Positions 10,490-21,559 of a stretch of 64,000 bases of DNA are shown here, piece after piece. The stretch is from Neoceratodus forsteri. Taxonomy: Eukaryota; Chordata; Ceratodontiformes; Ceratodontidae. Location of the stretch: the NCBI GenBank assembly GCA_016271365.2, contig JADMNL010000022.1, positions 223,548,501-223,612,500 of the forward strand, read 5' to 3'. Under the pieces are notes generated by a model that was not told where the DNA came from, made no database searches, and saw nothing but the letters and a program-made list of their open reading frames with translations. Position numbers and translations under genes: made by a program. Every line of letters starts with the position of its first letter. Position 1 is the stretch's first letter.

Positions 10490-11389
10490 CTATAATCAGC
10501 AGTCATCTGTCTGGACCCAGGAACTACAACTGGCTACGTAGCAATCAACAGTGTGATCCAGAAGGAAGGGAAACAGTAAGAAAAAGCAGTATGTCCAGCA
10601 GAAGAGCAAGGGTGGGGAATGTAGAAGGTGCAGAAATCCCTGCAGTGACCAGAGTAGGAAGGGTGGGGTGTGGGGGAGATTACTGAAGAAAGGTATGGTG
10701 GGAGGGCCCCAAACCAGTGTTTGGCAAAGAAGGCAGCACAGTGAGCCTGACAGTTGATGGCAAGGGGAAGATGGAGAGAGAAGACTAGAGGGAGCAGTGA
10801 TGTGTATGGTGGGAAGCCAGTGGCAAAATGACAAAAGGCCTTACACAAGCTGTTCAGTCTGGCAAGGGAGGAAGAAGGTGTGATGCTACAGGCTATGCCT
10901 GCATAGTCAAAGGCTGGAAGAATAATTTTTGGTTACTAGTTCCCTGTGAACCCAGAGAGAAAGGCCGTCTTTATTTTGGTATAGGGCACCTAGTTTGGGA
11001 TGGAGTTTGGTGTGGATGTCATCCATGTGGACAGAGAAGTTGAGCTTACTGGCAGGCCACATGGCAAGGTACTTGAAGGCAGAAACCACCTCTGGAGGGG
11101 TGCCATCTAATGTAGAGAGCGCAGAAGGGGATGAGAGTCTAGTCAATTTCTGGCTGGTACCAAAGGTCACAAAAAACATCTTTTTGGTACTGCCTTCAAG
11201 CTGGTTGGCATGGAATCAGCGCAGTACACTGTGAATGTCCTGCTGGAGTCATTCAACCAGAGCTGGGGCATGGGTGCTGGAAATATAGATGACTGTGTCA
11301 CCTTCATACATATGAATTTGCGAGGAGACACATGCAGTCTGGAGATCATTAAGGAAAATGACTTGGTGAGAGAAACACAATAATAATTG
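10490..11389 (-). pseudogene. L2-type LINE fragment, RT motif C to C-terminus
   Basis: Read on the minus strand from 11387, the sequence gives an FLNDL block and then SQIHMYEGDTVIY, the L2 motif C in which YADD has decayed to YEGD. Thumb-like sequence follows (LSTLDGTPPEVVSAFKYLA at about 11100, LGALYQNKDGLSLWVHREL at about 10950). Frames are broken several times, near 11350, 11170 and 10900. The left part (10490-10830) is probably the 3' UTR. The same arrangement is seen in the longer minus-strand L2 at 59355-62860. Confidence 0.65.
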
Positions 11390-11779
11390 TGGTGAACTGT
11401 AAGGTAACCATGCCTTATTATGCTGGCACTGTATATAATCTACATATCTGGAATGTAATCTTATTTAATATGCAATTAGAATTTATAACTGGTAGAAAAA
11501 AATTAAGCAAATGAGAGGCATTAGATGAATTAGAGACACTGGGTCTGGTGGTGTAACCACTCTTTCGAAGTATATACAACACAAAGATCTGTATCCAAAA
11601 GGTGGTGTTAAGGCACTTAGGGAAGCCACCATCAGAATGTCAAGTAAGGTGGAGGTGTTGCAAGCCGATGACTTCACTCTGCTGGACATGGCATAAAGCT
11701 TCCTACTGCAGTTTCAGCTATAAGTGGGGCTATCCTTGACTCCCTACAAAGGGCTTTTCTCAGGCAGCTAGTGGAAGGG
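11390..11779. other. Spacer, nothing recognised
   Basis: No gene or repeat could be assigned. Confidence 0.45.
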
Positions 11780-12528
11780 AAAGAACAGACCAACAGGGAG
11801 TGACAGGAACAGGGGAGGGTGAGGTGGACACAAGTCAATTTTCAGAAGAAAGTGTCTGGAAGAGACTTGCAGCTCTGAATGTGGACAAAACCATGGGACT
11901 GAACTGATACACACAAGAGTTCTAAAAGAACTCAATGAGGTGCTAGCTACTCCACTGACAGCCTTATTCAATAGATCATTGAAAACAAGTGTGCTTCCAG
12001 AGGACTGGAGTAAAGCTGATGTGGTCCCACTGCATAAGAGCAGCAGCAGGGAGGAGGCTAGCAACTATAAATCAGTCAGTCTCACTTAAGTGGTGGGGAA
12101 ATAAATGGAAACCCTACCAAAGGAAAGACTAGTAGAGTATGGTGCCACAAGACCACAGGCAGCACAGATTCATGGCGGATGTCATTCCAACTGAATCAGA
12201 CAGTGGTTGTGGCCTACCTGGACTTTAGTGGGGCCTTTATCACTCTGTGCCAAACAGGAAGCTGAGAAAAAAATTGATCAATTTAGGGGTGGGATCTAAA
12301 GTGGTGAACTGGGTTCAAAACTGGTTAATGGGTAGGAGACAGAGGGCAGTGTCAATTAGCACTCTGTCTAAGGATGAGAGAGTGCCTAGCGGGGTACCAC
12401 AGTGCTCAGTGCTGGAACCGGTCCTCTTCAATGTCTTCATAAGTGATACTGCAGAAGAACTGGAAGATGATACCAACATCTGCAATACTGTGGACACTCA
12501 GGAAGGGGTGGAGAGAACGGGCAGGCAC
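11780..12528 (+). pseudogene. CR1-type LINE, RT part (host of the nested insertions)
   Basis: CR1 RT sequence on the plus strand. 11860-12070 contains the 'VDKTMG' region and the block reading EDWSKADVVPLHKSSSREE. 12247-12537 reads LGVGSKVVNWVQNWLMGRRQRAV, then the GVPQ block, and a damaged motif C (LEDDTNICN, with residues missing before DD). It breaks off at 12528 where an antisense CR1 begins. The matching downstream part resumes at 27035, so both belong to one older element. Confidence 0.75.
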
Positions 12529-13277
12529 ATTACATAGAAACACAGTAGTTGATGACAGATAAGGACTGCTAGGCCCACCTAGTCTGCCCATATTCCCTGA
12601 CTGCATCAGCTGCCACTGACCCTATTTGGTCATTGGCTATCGCATCTCTTCACCACATCTAGGGTTCCCTTATGTCTATCCCATGTATGCTTGAATCTTC
12701 CCCACTGTGTTAGCACCCACCACTTCCTGGGGTAGGCTATTCCAAGCATCCACCACCCTCTTCATGAAGAAAAACTTCCTCACATTTCCCTTTATCCTGC
12801 CCCCTCCAACCTCATACCGTGGCACCTTGTCCTTGTACAACTCTTGTGCTGAAAGCTATCACCCATCTTCACTTTGTTCAAGCCTTTAAGATACTTGAAG
12901 GTTTTAATCATATCTCCCTGTTCCCTCCTCTCTTCCAGTGTATACATATTGATGTCTTTTAATCTGTCCTCATATGCTGTCTGATGCAAGCCCTTCACCA
13001 TTTTGACCACCCTTCTCTTCACCGCCTCCATCCTGCCTATGTCTTTGTGAAGATGCAGCCACCAGAACTGACTGCCATATTCAATATGAAGCCTCACCAG
13101 CATTTTGTACAATGGCATCACCACCTCCATTCAGTGATATCTCTTCTTATGCACCCCAACATTTCACTGTCCCTACTTACAGCCTTATTACTCTGTTTAG
13201 CCACCTTTAAGTCATTTGAGATGATTATTCCTAAATCCTTCTCTTTCCTGGTGACTGTCAACAGTTCCCTCCCCATC
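12529..13277 (-). pseudogene. Antisense CR1 LINE, 3' part (split by hAT)
   Basis: The 3' end of a minus-strand CR1. On the minus strand, 13130-12792 reads MEVVMPLYKMLVRLHIEYGS, then DIGRMEAVKRRVVKMVKGL, then an SLEERR-like region and the CR1 tail that ends at 12529 (atagaaacacagtag...gacagataaggactg on the plus strand). Its upstream part continues at 25574 on the far side of the hAT element. The break falls within the coding text: the block that reads ESYRMGREL upstream is followed directly by LTVTRKEKDLG downstream, as in the uninterrupted copy near 44600. Confidence 0.85.
13270..13277. repeat. hAT target-site duplication, left copy
   Basis: tccccatc directly precedes the CAGGG terminus. 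The identical 8 bp follow the right terminus at 25574-25581. Eight bases is the length made by hAT transposases. Confidence 0.95.
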
Positions 13278-13309
13278 CAGGGGCGTCATTTCAGCAAAAT
13301 CATAGGGGT

Positions 13310-13385
13310 AGCAAGGTGGGGTTGGCATGATGTGGGTGGGGGCCACGGTGTGGGGTGGGGCCAAGGTGTGGGCGGAGCCAGAGAG
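13310..13385. repeat. G-rich subterminal repeats of the hAT left end
   Basis: Three or so imperfect copies of a roughly 20-bp unit (gatgtgggtgggggccac and relatives) lie just inside the left terminus. Short subterminal repeats of this kind commonly serve as transposase binding sites in hAT elements. That role is inferred here. Confidence 0.5.
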
Positions 13386-13399
13386 GGTGGCATTTGTCA

Positions 13400-13990
13400 A
13401 TGTGACATAGAGCTAGTTACCAACAAGTAATTTAAAATAAAAATGGGTATGAATTGGATAGTAAAGTCTGAGTATAAATCTGAAATGGGCCATTACAGAT
13501 GTTGATTCAACTTAAATAGCTAGTTTTCATCAAATTATGGAATCATCAGTATAGTGAAAGTCCCATTCCTCAACTGTACAAATATTAAACAATATTAATG
13601 CATGGGTAGCCCTTATTACCCATTGAAATCAAACAGATTACAACCTTGTAATCCCACTGTTGTGATGTCAGAACCTTATAAACCTATCTCTCTATGTCAT
13701 AGCTGTGGGTTTACAAAATGGAATGCCAGTGTTATTCAGTATTCTACATACCTAGAATGTGATTGTTAGTTTCAGTACAGTATTCAAATAACATTCTAAT
13801 TGTCACAGTTTATTGTCTAGCAATCACTATGTCTGATGGAGATTTTAACTCTGGTGCTATTTTGGCCCACTGTCATTCAGTCCGTGTATCCTAATAAATT
13901 GTTTTCCTAAACAATCATGTGGGTGCAGTGCAGATCCATTAATAAGGTAAGGCTAAATTATTTATGTTGGGGGGGGGGGACTCATCATGT
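13400..13990. other. hAT internal spacer, nothing recognised
   Basis: AT-rich sequence between the subterminal repeats and the first foldback element. No gene is visible. Confidence 0.4.
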
Positions 13991-14020
13991 CGAGTCCCAT
14001 ACACTATAAATGACAATGCA

Positions 14021-14163
14021 TGATGTACAGGTGATAACCAGGGTGTAATCCTCTCTCGTGGTTGCTAGGGCAATTGTAAACCTCTCAAGCTGTGCATTCT
14101 AGGTTTACTGATGCCCTAGACACCACCTGAAGTGATTATACCATGGTTATCACCTGTACATCA
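14021..14163. repeat. Foldback element 1
   Basis: 30-bp arms at 14021-14050 and 14134-14163 match at 28 positions (tgatgtacaggtgataacca at the outer end). A second, inner inverted repeat (gctagggcaattgtaaacct against aggtttactgatgccctag) makes the block almost fully palindromic. The flank 'ccatacactataaa' just outside recurs beside the foldback at 23972. Confidence 0.8.
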
Positions 14164-14493
14164 GGCATTATCCTCTGTATATTACCACACTGTTTCCAAA
14201 AAAAATGTTACCACACTGTTCATGTCAAATGACTGGTACTATAATACAAGCTAACTAAGGCACACATTGCTAAAAATAAAGAGCCGTCTCTAAACCAATA
14301 CCTTACAGTACATAAAAAACACACAACAAAACATGAGAGAAATAATACTGTTATGAAAGCATACTCTGAACCTTGAACCATGGAGAGAACTTTACCTCTT
14401 CTCTGTTGAAACAATATCTTAGTAAAAGAAATGTCAATGAAACTTGTAAAAGAAGTAATAAAAGGAAAATGAACTGATGAAAAAAAATAGAGG

Positions 14494-14657
14494 ATAATGT
14501 ATGGTCCTCTATCGTTAACCGGTCAGTTAACAGTCGAGGAAGGTTGCCAGAGGCGACCATATAAACCTCGAGAGCGAAGCTCAAGAGGTTTCGTCGCCAT
14601 GGCAACCTCGAGACAGTTAAACCATGCGTTGTCAGATATAGAAGGACCATACATTAT
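14494..14657. repeat. Foldback element 2
   Basis: ataatgtatggtcctctat at 14494-14512 pairs with the sequence ending at 14657, with small gaps. An inner inverted repeat around 'aggttgccagaggcgacc' and 'cgtcgccatggcaacct' fills most of the interval. A further partial copy of the outer arm follows at 14662. The minus-strand reading frame across it (14351-14650) is not supported as a gene. Confidence 0.75.
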
Positions 14658-14799
14658 TTTTATAATGTATGGTCCCCCTATCAAAAATTGAATGGCTTAC
14701 GTTTTAAAAGTCACCGCTATGTGCCCTTCAGTCCTTCCCTGTCTGTTTCCCTTTAGTCGTTCTCCTCAAGAAAAAAGCGCGCATCGCGAGACACTCACT

Positions 14800-14903
14800 G
14801 CTGTTAACCTATCGATGTGACATAGGATAGATAGGTTAACAACATCTCTACGTCACATCGATTGGTTAACAACCTTAGGAAATGATGATTTCCTAAGGTT
14901 AAC
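14800..14903. repeat. Foldback element 3 with perfect 13-bp hairpin
   Basis: aaccttaggaaat at 14871-14883 pairs perfectly with atttcctaaggtt at 14888-14900 around the loop gatg. To the left, a second inverted pair involves 'ttaacctatc' and 'gataggttaac' (about 14807-14840). The repeated 'ggttaac' words link the two. Confidence 0.75.
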
Positions 14904-15269
14904 AGCGTTCTAACATACATTATAAATAAATAAATCACACCAAAAAGCTGCAAAGAAAAAAATAAAAGGAAAAAAAACAATTAAAACTCACTGACCAAAA
15001 ACCTGTAAATAAAAAATAAAAGAAAAGAAAAGATCCTAGTAAAATTGTACACCAAAAAAACCTGTAAAGAAAAACTGTAATAAAAGGAAAAAGAACCGAG
15101 TCCCAGGGTTACACAAAAGAAAGTCTTCCAGACTTCCAATTACTGCAGCAAAGCAAATGAAAGTACTCTAACTCTCCACACCAAGGCTACTACCCCCTCT
15201 TACAATAATTTAAAAGAGCATAAACTCCCTCTCAAACACCTATGAAAATGGTAAAGTAAAGGACATAGG
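14904..15269. other. A-rich hAT internal spacer
   Basis: A-rich sequence with loosely repeated 'acctgtaaagaaaaa' and 'ataaaaggaaaaa' words. No gene is visible. Confidence 0.45.
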
Positions 15270-16985
15270 AGTGTTATTACCTGCCTGGAGGCTGGAGACA
15301 CTGATAACACACTGGAGACTGGGATGGTAGGTGACTGCTGGCACACTAGACTGCTGACTAGTCGGGGACACTGCTGGCAAACTGGACTGGTAGCTGACTG
15401 GAGACAAAACTGGCAAACTGTCTCTGGACTGGTAGCTAAGCTGACTGGAGACACTGGCTGCTGGCACACTGGACTGCAAGCTGACTGGTGACACTGCTGG
15501 CACACGGATGTCTGACTGCAGACTCTGCTAGCACAATGAATTGCTGGCTGACTGGACTGGTATCTGAGTTGAGACTGCTGGCACACTGCTGGCTGACTGG
15601 AGACACTGCTAGCACACTGGACTGGTATCTGACTGGAGAAAATGCTGGCTGACTGGAGGCACAAGTTGCAAACTGGACTCGTTGCTGAGCTGACTGGGAC
15701 AGAGCTGGCACACTGACTGCTGGCTGACTGGAGACACTACTGGCAGATGGGACTGCTGGTTGGCTGACTGGTGGTAACACTGCTGACATACTGGACTGGT
15801 TGCTGACTGGAGGCACAAGTTGCAAGCGGACTCGTTGCTGAGCTGACTGGGACAGAACTGGCACACTGACTGCTGGCTGACTGGAGACACTACTGGCAGA
15901 TGGGACTGCTGGTTGGCTGACTGGTGGTAACACTGCTGGCATACTGGACTGGTTGCTGACTGGAGGCACAAGTTGCAAACGGGACTCGTTGCTGAGCTGA
16001 CTGGGACAGAACTGGCACACTGACTGCTGGCTGACTGGAGACACTACTGGCAGATGGGACTGCTGGTTGGCTGACTGGTGGTAACACTGCTGGCATACTG
16101 GACTGGTTGCTGACTAGAGGCACAAGTTGCAAATGGGACTCGTTGCTGAGCTGACTGGGACAGAACTGACACACTGACTGCTGGCTGACTGGAGACACTA
16201 CTGGCAGATGGGACTGCTGGTTGGCTGACTGGTGGTAACACTGCTGACATACTGGACTGGTTGCTGACTGGAGGCACAAGTTGCAAACGGGACTCGTTGC
16301 TGAGCTGACTGGGACAGAACTGGCACACTGACTGCTGGCTGACTGGAGACACTACTGGCAGATGGGACTGCTGGTTGGCTGACTGGTGGTAACACTGCTG
16401 GCATACTGGACTGGTTGCTGACTAGAGGCACAAGTTGCAAATGGGACTCGTTGCTGAGCTGACTGGGACAGAACTGGCACACTGACTGCTGGCTGACTGG
16501 AGACACTACTGGCAGATGGGACTGCTGGTTGGTTGACTGGTGGTAACACTGCTGGCATACTGGACTGAGTTGCTGACTAGAGGCACAAGTTGCAAACGGA
16601 CTCGTTGCTTGAGCTGACTGGGACAGAACTGGCACACCGACTGCTGGCTGACTGGAACACTACTGGCAGATGGGACTGCTGGTTGGCTGACTGGTGGTAA
16701 CACTGCTGGCATACTGGACTGGTTGCTGACTGGAGCGCAGGTTGCAAACGGGACTCGTTGCTGAGCTGACTGGGACAGAACTGGCACACTGACTGCTGGC
16801 TGACTGGAGACACTACTGGCAGATGGGACTGCTGGTTGGCTGACTGGTGGTAACACTGCTGACATACTGGACTGGTTGCCAACTGGAGGCACAAGTTGCA
16901 AATGGGACTTGTTGCTGAACTGACTGGGACAGAACTGGAACACAGGACTGGTGGCTGACTGGAGACACTGGTAGCACACATGACT
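15270..16985. repeat. 154-bp minisatellite next to the transposase stop
   Basis: A tandem array whose regular part (about 15640-16985) has a 154-bp period. The landmark gtggtaacac occurs at 15771, 15924, 16078, 16232, 16386, 16540, 16694 and 16847, i.e. steps of 153-154 bp. The left part (15270-15640) consists of more degenerate, shorter units. The unit itself is made of variants of 'ctgactggagacactgctgg', suggesting growth from a roughly 20-bp ancestor. Long minus-strand open frames run through it only because the unit has few stops. Since 154 is not a multiple of three, the predicted peptide changes frame from copy to copy, so I do not call a gene. The array ends about 25 bp from the transposase stop codon. 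Confidence 0.93.
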
Positions 16986-17009
16986 GATGGCTGACTGTAG
17001 ATAGTAAAG

Positions 17010-19537
17010 TTACTTCAGTAATGGGTATCTTCTTGAACGCATCTGAGCAAATCTGTCTATTGCTACTGACAGGTCTAGCTGCTTCACCTCCAGTGGCTCA
17101 CATGCCATCATCATTAAGTCACTGAGTCGTCTATCACCACAACTGTTTCTTAGTAGTTTTCACTCTTTTCATGCATGAAAAGAAACGTTCATTTGAAGCT
17201 GTGGTCACAGGAGTGCCAGCACCAGGTTCAAAATCTCCAGGACTTCTGAAAATGCATTACAAAGGCATTGCAACTGTTGTCTGACAAAATGAATACTTTG
17301 CATATTTTTGTTCTGTAGGTATGCCTTTGCTGATTCCAGCTGTGACTCTAACACAATTATGTCTATATTTGCTCCTGGGTAAGATTCTGCTAGGATCTTT
17401 AAAACAGAGTAATTCAGAAAACTGTCATCCTTTGGGTTGAGAGCAGCAACAGCTTTTAAGAGGTCCAGATTACTTGTGAAGCGTGAATCAAGTTCAGTAA
17501 CAAACCTGTCAATGCAGGCCAGGTATATTTCCTGTTTAAGCCTATCATTGTTAGATCTTGCAGAAATGTCCTGAATTTCTATATTTGCAGTCCGTTTCCC
17601 CAAAGTGGATGAAACAAAAAATTCTGTCAGCTTTCGGCTCAACTGATGTTTCGCTTGTGGCCTTCCTGTGTGCTGAGTGGCTTCTACATCATAATCAATG
17701 CCACAGTGATCAGCAGCTTGTTGTGCCTCCTTGTAAATCTTCTGCCACTGTGTATCATTACTAGAGACAAGAGCTCACTTTTCAAGACTGGACAAGATTA
17801 CAAGCACTTGGCAAATCCAGATCTTTTCTCTGAAGTTCCTCAGACACCGATTGTATCTTCCTTAAAATTGTTTCTAGGCTGTACAGTGTTACTACAAAGG
17901 TGAAGTTCTGAATTTTAAACAGATGGCCTTTTGCTTCACTACTTGCCTCTCTGTCAGTGTTTTGTGACTGAATAGCATGAAGTGTTATAATAATGGACTC
18001 TAGACGCAACTGAAATTTCTTGACACAGTTGTACCAGTAAAACCACCATGTACCACACAGTCGTTCCAGTTCCAGAACTTGTAGACCTTCTTCTTTCTGA
18101 GCTTTAACAAACAACTCATGTCTTGGTGAACTTTGAGAAATAAAAACATATACAGCCTGTAAGATGCTGAAAAATTCTTTCACTTCTGATATATTATTAA
18201 TTGTTTGCACCAAGACAAGATTCAGTCTGTGTGCATGACAATGAATATAAACAGCTTGAGGAGCAACTCTCTTATTCTTGCTTATGACGCCACTGAAGCA
18301 CCCACTCATCACAGAAGCTTCATCATAGCACTGTGCTACACGGTGCTTCCACTGCAGTCCAGCCTGACATACTGCCTGATTGATTGCACCAGCCAAACTA
18401 CCAGCATCCAGTTTATCCATGTGGTAGCAGCAAGTGGTTTTCACAGATATTACCATCTCCATCAACAAACGGATTACAAAGCTGAGCTGCTTTCATGTGA
18501 TACATCCTTAGTTTCATCGACTAAAACAGAGAAATATTTTGTAACTTTACTTACAATTTTTTCTCGTATTAATGTTGCAACTATGTTAATCAAATCATTT
18601 TGATACTCTGGAGAGTATAATGACCTTATCTCCAGACATTTTTGCTTTTAATTTTGAGTCATGTGCAGATAATGTTTCCAGAAACTCAATAAAATTGCCT
18701 TTGTTATCGGAATTTGTCGACTCATCACCACCTCTGAAGGCAAGACCTTGCCGTCCTAGGTAACACACTGCATGTAGTAGTAATTCAACATGGCGTCTGT
18801 TTTCTTCAATTTCAATGTCCCTATTTTTTTCAAGCCGTCTCGCAACTGACTGATGTCCTGATGAAGACTGTATATGGTTAAATTCACACCATGCTACAAC
18901 AGATGCTTTGTGTTTCTCAGACTCGCTGTGCTTTCTGAAGGCACGACCAATTTTTTCCCATTTACAGAAACCAATATCGACAAAGGAGCGTTTCCACTTC
19001 CCCTCCACCTCCAGGTGCAGTAAGAAGTGCTAGTAAAATACCTGCATGCAAAACAGTATACAGCACCTCTCTGTACTGAATATTCTACCCACTTATGAGT
19101 TTTGTAATCACCATTAAATTTACGTGATTTTGTCACAGGAAAACACACCGGCTGAACTGGAGCTTGGTAAGGACTAGCAGATATGTCACTTGGCACAGTA
19201 TCGCGTGATCAACACACTCACCCATTGAAAATGAGTGGCCTTCACTAGATGGCAATGACGTGCTTTCACATGCATCGGAGGATGTGCTTTCACATGCATC
19301 AGAGGGTGAGGGCGAAGCAACAAGTAATGGGCCTGTAGCAGCAGAACTAGGCTCTGAAACTATAGTACTACTATCAGATTCATGCATGCCAGCTGACAGA
19401 ACACTATCTTCAGGTCTTGATTTCTTCACTGTATGTTCAGCATGTGCAGTATCTGCTGTAATTCTTTTCTTAGCAAATAACTGAAGCACCGATGGTTGCT
19501 TTGGATCACTGGTTGCCTTCTTCTTAGACAGAGACAT
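17010..19537 (-). pseudogene. hAT transposase (TTF zinc finger / DUF4371 type), frameshifted
   Basis: Would catalyse cut-and-paste transposition of the surrounding hAT element. ATG at 19537 (MSLSKKKATSDPKQPS start). An acidic, serine-rich N-terminus includes a short CEST-type duplication. A TTF-type zinc finger follows at about 19190-18900 (CFACRYF, FCKWEKIGRAFRKHSESEKH). The first catalytic Asp is in the FSVLVDETKDVS block at about 18520. The second is in QCYDEASVMSG, followed by HCHAHRLNLVLV, at about 18340-18230. The hAT C-terminal dimerisation block (TTASNERFFSCMKRVK, then DRLSDLMMMACEP) runs from about 17200 to the TAA at 17010. Frameshifts or stops at about 19195, 19010, 18605, 18480, 17780, 17205 and 17120 break it. 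It resembles the ZMYM1-like hAT group by family knowledge. Not functional as it stands. Confidence 0.9.
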
Positions 19538-19884
19538 TTCAGTAATACTTATTTAGCAGCCACGTCAAAGAAATTTCAATCAGTGAAGGCTACTAAAAGA
19601 AATTTAGCAATGTACAGCCTGCCAGCAGCTATGCCCAGTGATTAGCAAATCAGATATCAGTTTTGAAACCCCTGAAAAACAGCTATGAATTCAAATGTGC
19701 ACACAGTCTAAAGAAATCACCAGTGTGCGTGACAAAATCTGCAAATAGTGATGACATCAGGGAATTAAAAACTAACATATGGGTGTAAATTTTACATTTA
19801 ACTGTATCTATGAACCTAAAAAATGTCTATTATAATTCTGAATTTAAAAATAATCTTATGAATGCAAGGACGTAAAACATTTCT
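19538..19884. other. hAT spacer upstream of the transposase, no gene
   Basis: AT-rich sequence immediately 5' of the transposase ATG. I see no clear promoter or splice acceptor. Confidence 0.4.
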
Positions 19885-20780
19885 GTAATGAAACAAAGTG
19901 GGATGCATAAGTGCTGTAAATCTGTCAAAAAATGTTACTTTTGAATCACCAGTTATGTTATGATTTGAAGCACTATTCTTTGGCGTGTGGAGTATGTACA
20001 AATGTTGGGTGAGTACTGGTACGCATTAAAAAAATTTCTGAAGCATATTTCCTCAAATGAGGACAGGTGAGTAAAATAGGCTGGTACAGACTTTATCTGG
20101 AGCCCTGGCCATGTCTTTAAGCTGCTTTAAGTCTCTTAAAAACCTTAATGTTTCCAATTGCCCATGGCAGATTAATTGTGACCAGTTTGGAAGTACTTAT
20201 TGTAACCAGTGAAGGGGTTATGTTTAAAGATGTTGATGTAAGATGGTATCGGACCGGTCTGTGTGGTTTGTTTTGACTTTCGAGTCCTTGTCAACTGTAA
20301 AATACCTTCAACCTCAGATGTTTTAAATAAAATATCTATTTATATTTATACAATAGGGTGAGTGGTCAAACCACTGGATAAATGCACATATTCTCACCAC
20401 TGTGTAATAGAACTGTAGAGCCATTGAATAAATACATTTATCTGTAGTCATGATGTCACAGTCCAGATGGCATTTACCCACACAGTCGTGACCACGACTC
20501 CAGATAAGGTGTGTGATCTTTACATCGCCTCATTTTAAGAACTACTCTTCAGAAATTCTTTTAAATGAGTACCTGTACTCACCCAACATTTGTAAATACT
20601 CCTCCACACGCCAAAGAATAGTGCTTCATAACATAACATAACATAACATAACATAACATAACATAACATAACATAACATAACATAACATAACATAACATA
20701 ACATAATTGGTGATTCAAAAGTAACAGTTTTTTGCCAGATTTACACTTGTATGCATCCCACTTTTGTTTTACTCACTATG
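19885..20780. repeat. Large foldback element with about 200-bp arms
   Basis: The left arm (about 19885-20105) is the reverse complement of the right arm (about 20495-20780). Paired landmarks are 'cactattctttggcgtgtgg' on the left with 'ccacacgccaaagaatagtg' on the right, 'aatgttgggtgagta' with 'tactcacccaacatt', and 'ttttgaatcacc' with 'ggtgattcaaaa'. The roughly 400-bp centre has no coding capacity. A pentanucleotide microsatellite interrupts the right arm. Confidence 0.85.
20628..20706. repeat. (CATAA)n microsatellite
   Basis: About 15 uninterrupted copies of the pentamer. In the opposite arm the matching place has only two or three related units (cataacataac on the reverse strand), so the array expanded inside the foldback arm. 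Confidence 0.95.
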
Positions 20781-21104
20781 TTTTAAAACTGGTGAGTAAC
20801 TTGACAGCAGTATTTGGAGTATTGTTGGCACCTAAAATTTTATCTAGAAAAAACTGCATTTTTAAATAAATTTAGTCCTCATTCCAGTCCACTCTACCAA
20901 GACAGTTCTACACATCAGTGTCTTATTAATAAATGGTCAGCACAGAGTGGTTACAAACTACCAGCATCCAATTTGTTTGAACGCAGCTCAAAACTGTAGT
21001 TTGTTTGGACCCACTGGATTTTAAATAGCGCCTTTCATGTTATAATGTTGCTGCCACTTCTAGCACACAGGAGATTGAGAGAGCACACAGAAAACAGCGA
21101 GAGA

Positions 21105-21245
21105 CCACTAAGCAGAGGAAGTTAACTTACTGCGCTCAGGGTCACACAGCAAGTGTCAGTTCCAGGATTCAAAATTTCAAACCAGGTCTCAGGATCACAT
21201 TTCTGTGTTCTAACCACTGGGCCACTGACTGTCTCCCAGTAAGTC
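21105..21245 (-). repeat. tRNA-derived SINE, antisense copy
   Basis: On the minus strand an A-box-like TGGCCCAGTGGTTAGAA is followed by a damaged B-box region (GACCTGGTTTGAAATTTTGA). The body is GTGTGACCCTGAGC...AGTTAACTTCC. The same body is seen in the better preserved copy at 51858. The 3' end is lost. Confidence 0.65.
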
Positions 21246-21559
21246 ATAACGTGCATCAGTTTCTCAACCTCTTCACCAGTGAGATTTTTCTTCTTTAGTG
21301 GGTATTTTTTTTGGGGCACCAATGCTGCCTGCCTGCCTACAGCATCACTCTGAAGACATTTCATTTTCAGAATATAGTTCAGGTAATGTGATAAGTGTAC
21401 ATGAAGCACCATTAAGCTAATTCCTCAGTTTTATTAAATAAAATTATAACAATGGTCTGAGAAATGAAGCTTTCTGATTGGCTGTAAACATTCTAACAGC
21501 CTTATATTAATCTTTTATTATACAATAGGCACAAACAAATTCACACAGTCCTGCATTTT

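Noticed and set aside
14220..14650. Minus-strand frames with hydrophobic runs (possible membrane protein)
   Set aside because: The frame overlaps a foldback element and A-rich sequence and shows no homology. Hydrophobicity follows from T-rich codons.
15200..16981. Long Ser/Gln/Pro-rich minus-strand reading frames (up to 202 codons)
   Set aside because: They lie in a 154-bp tandem repeat. The unit is not a multiple of three, so the peptide changes frame each copy, and several overlapping frames are open at once.
15270..16985. CRISPR-like array
   Set aside because: The units are adjacent without unique spacers, the genome is vertebrate, and no cas genes are present.
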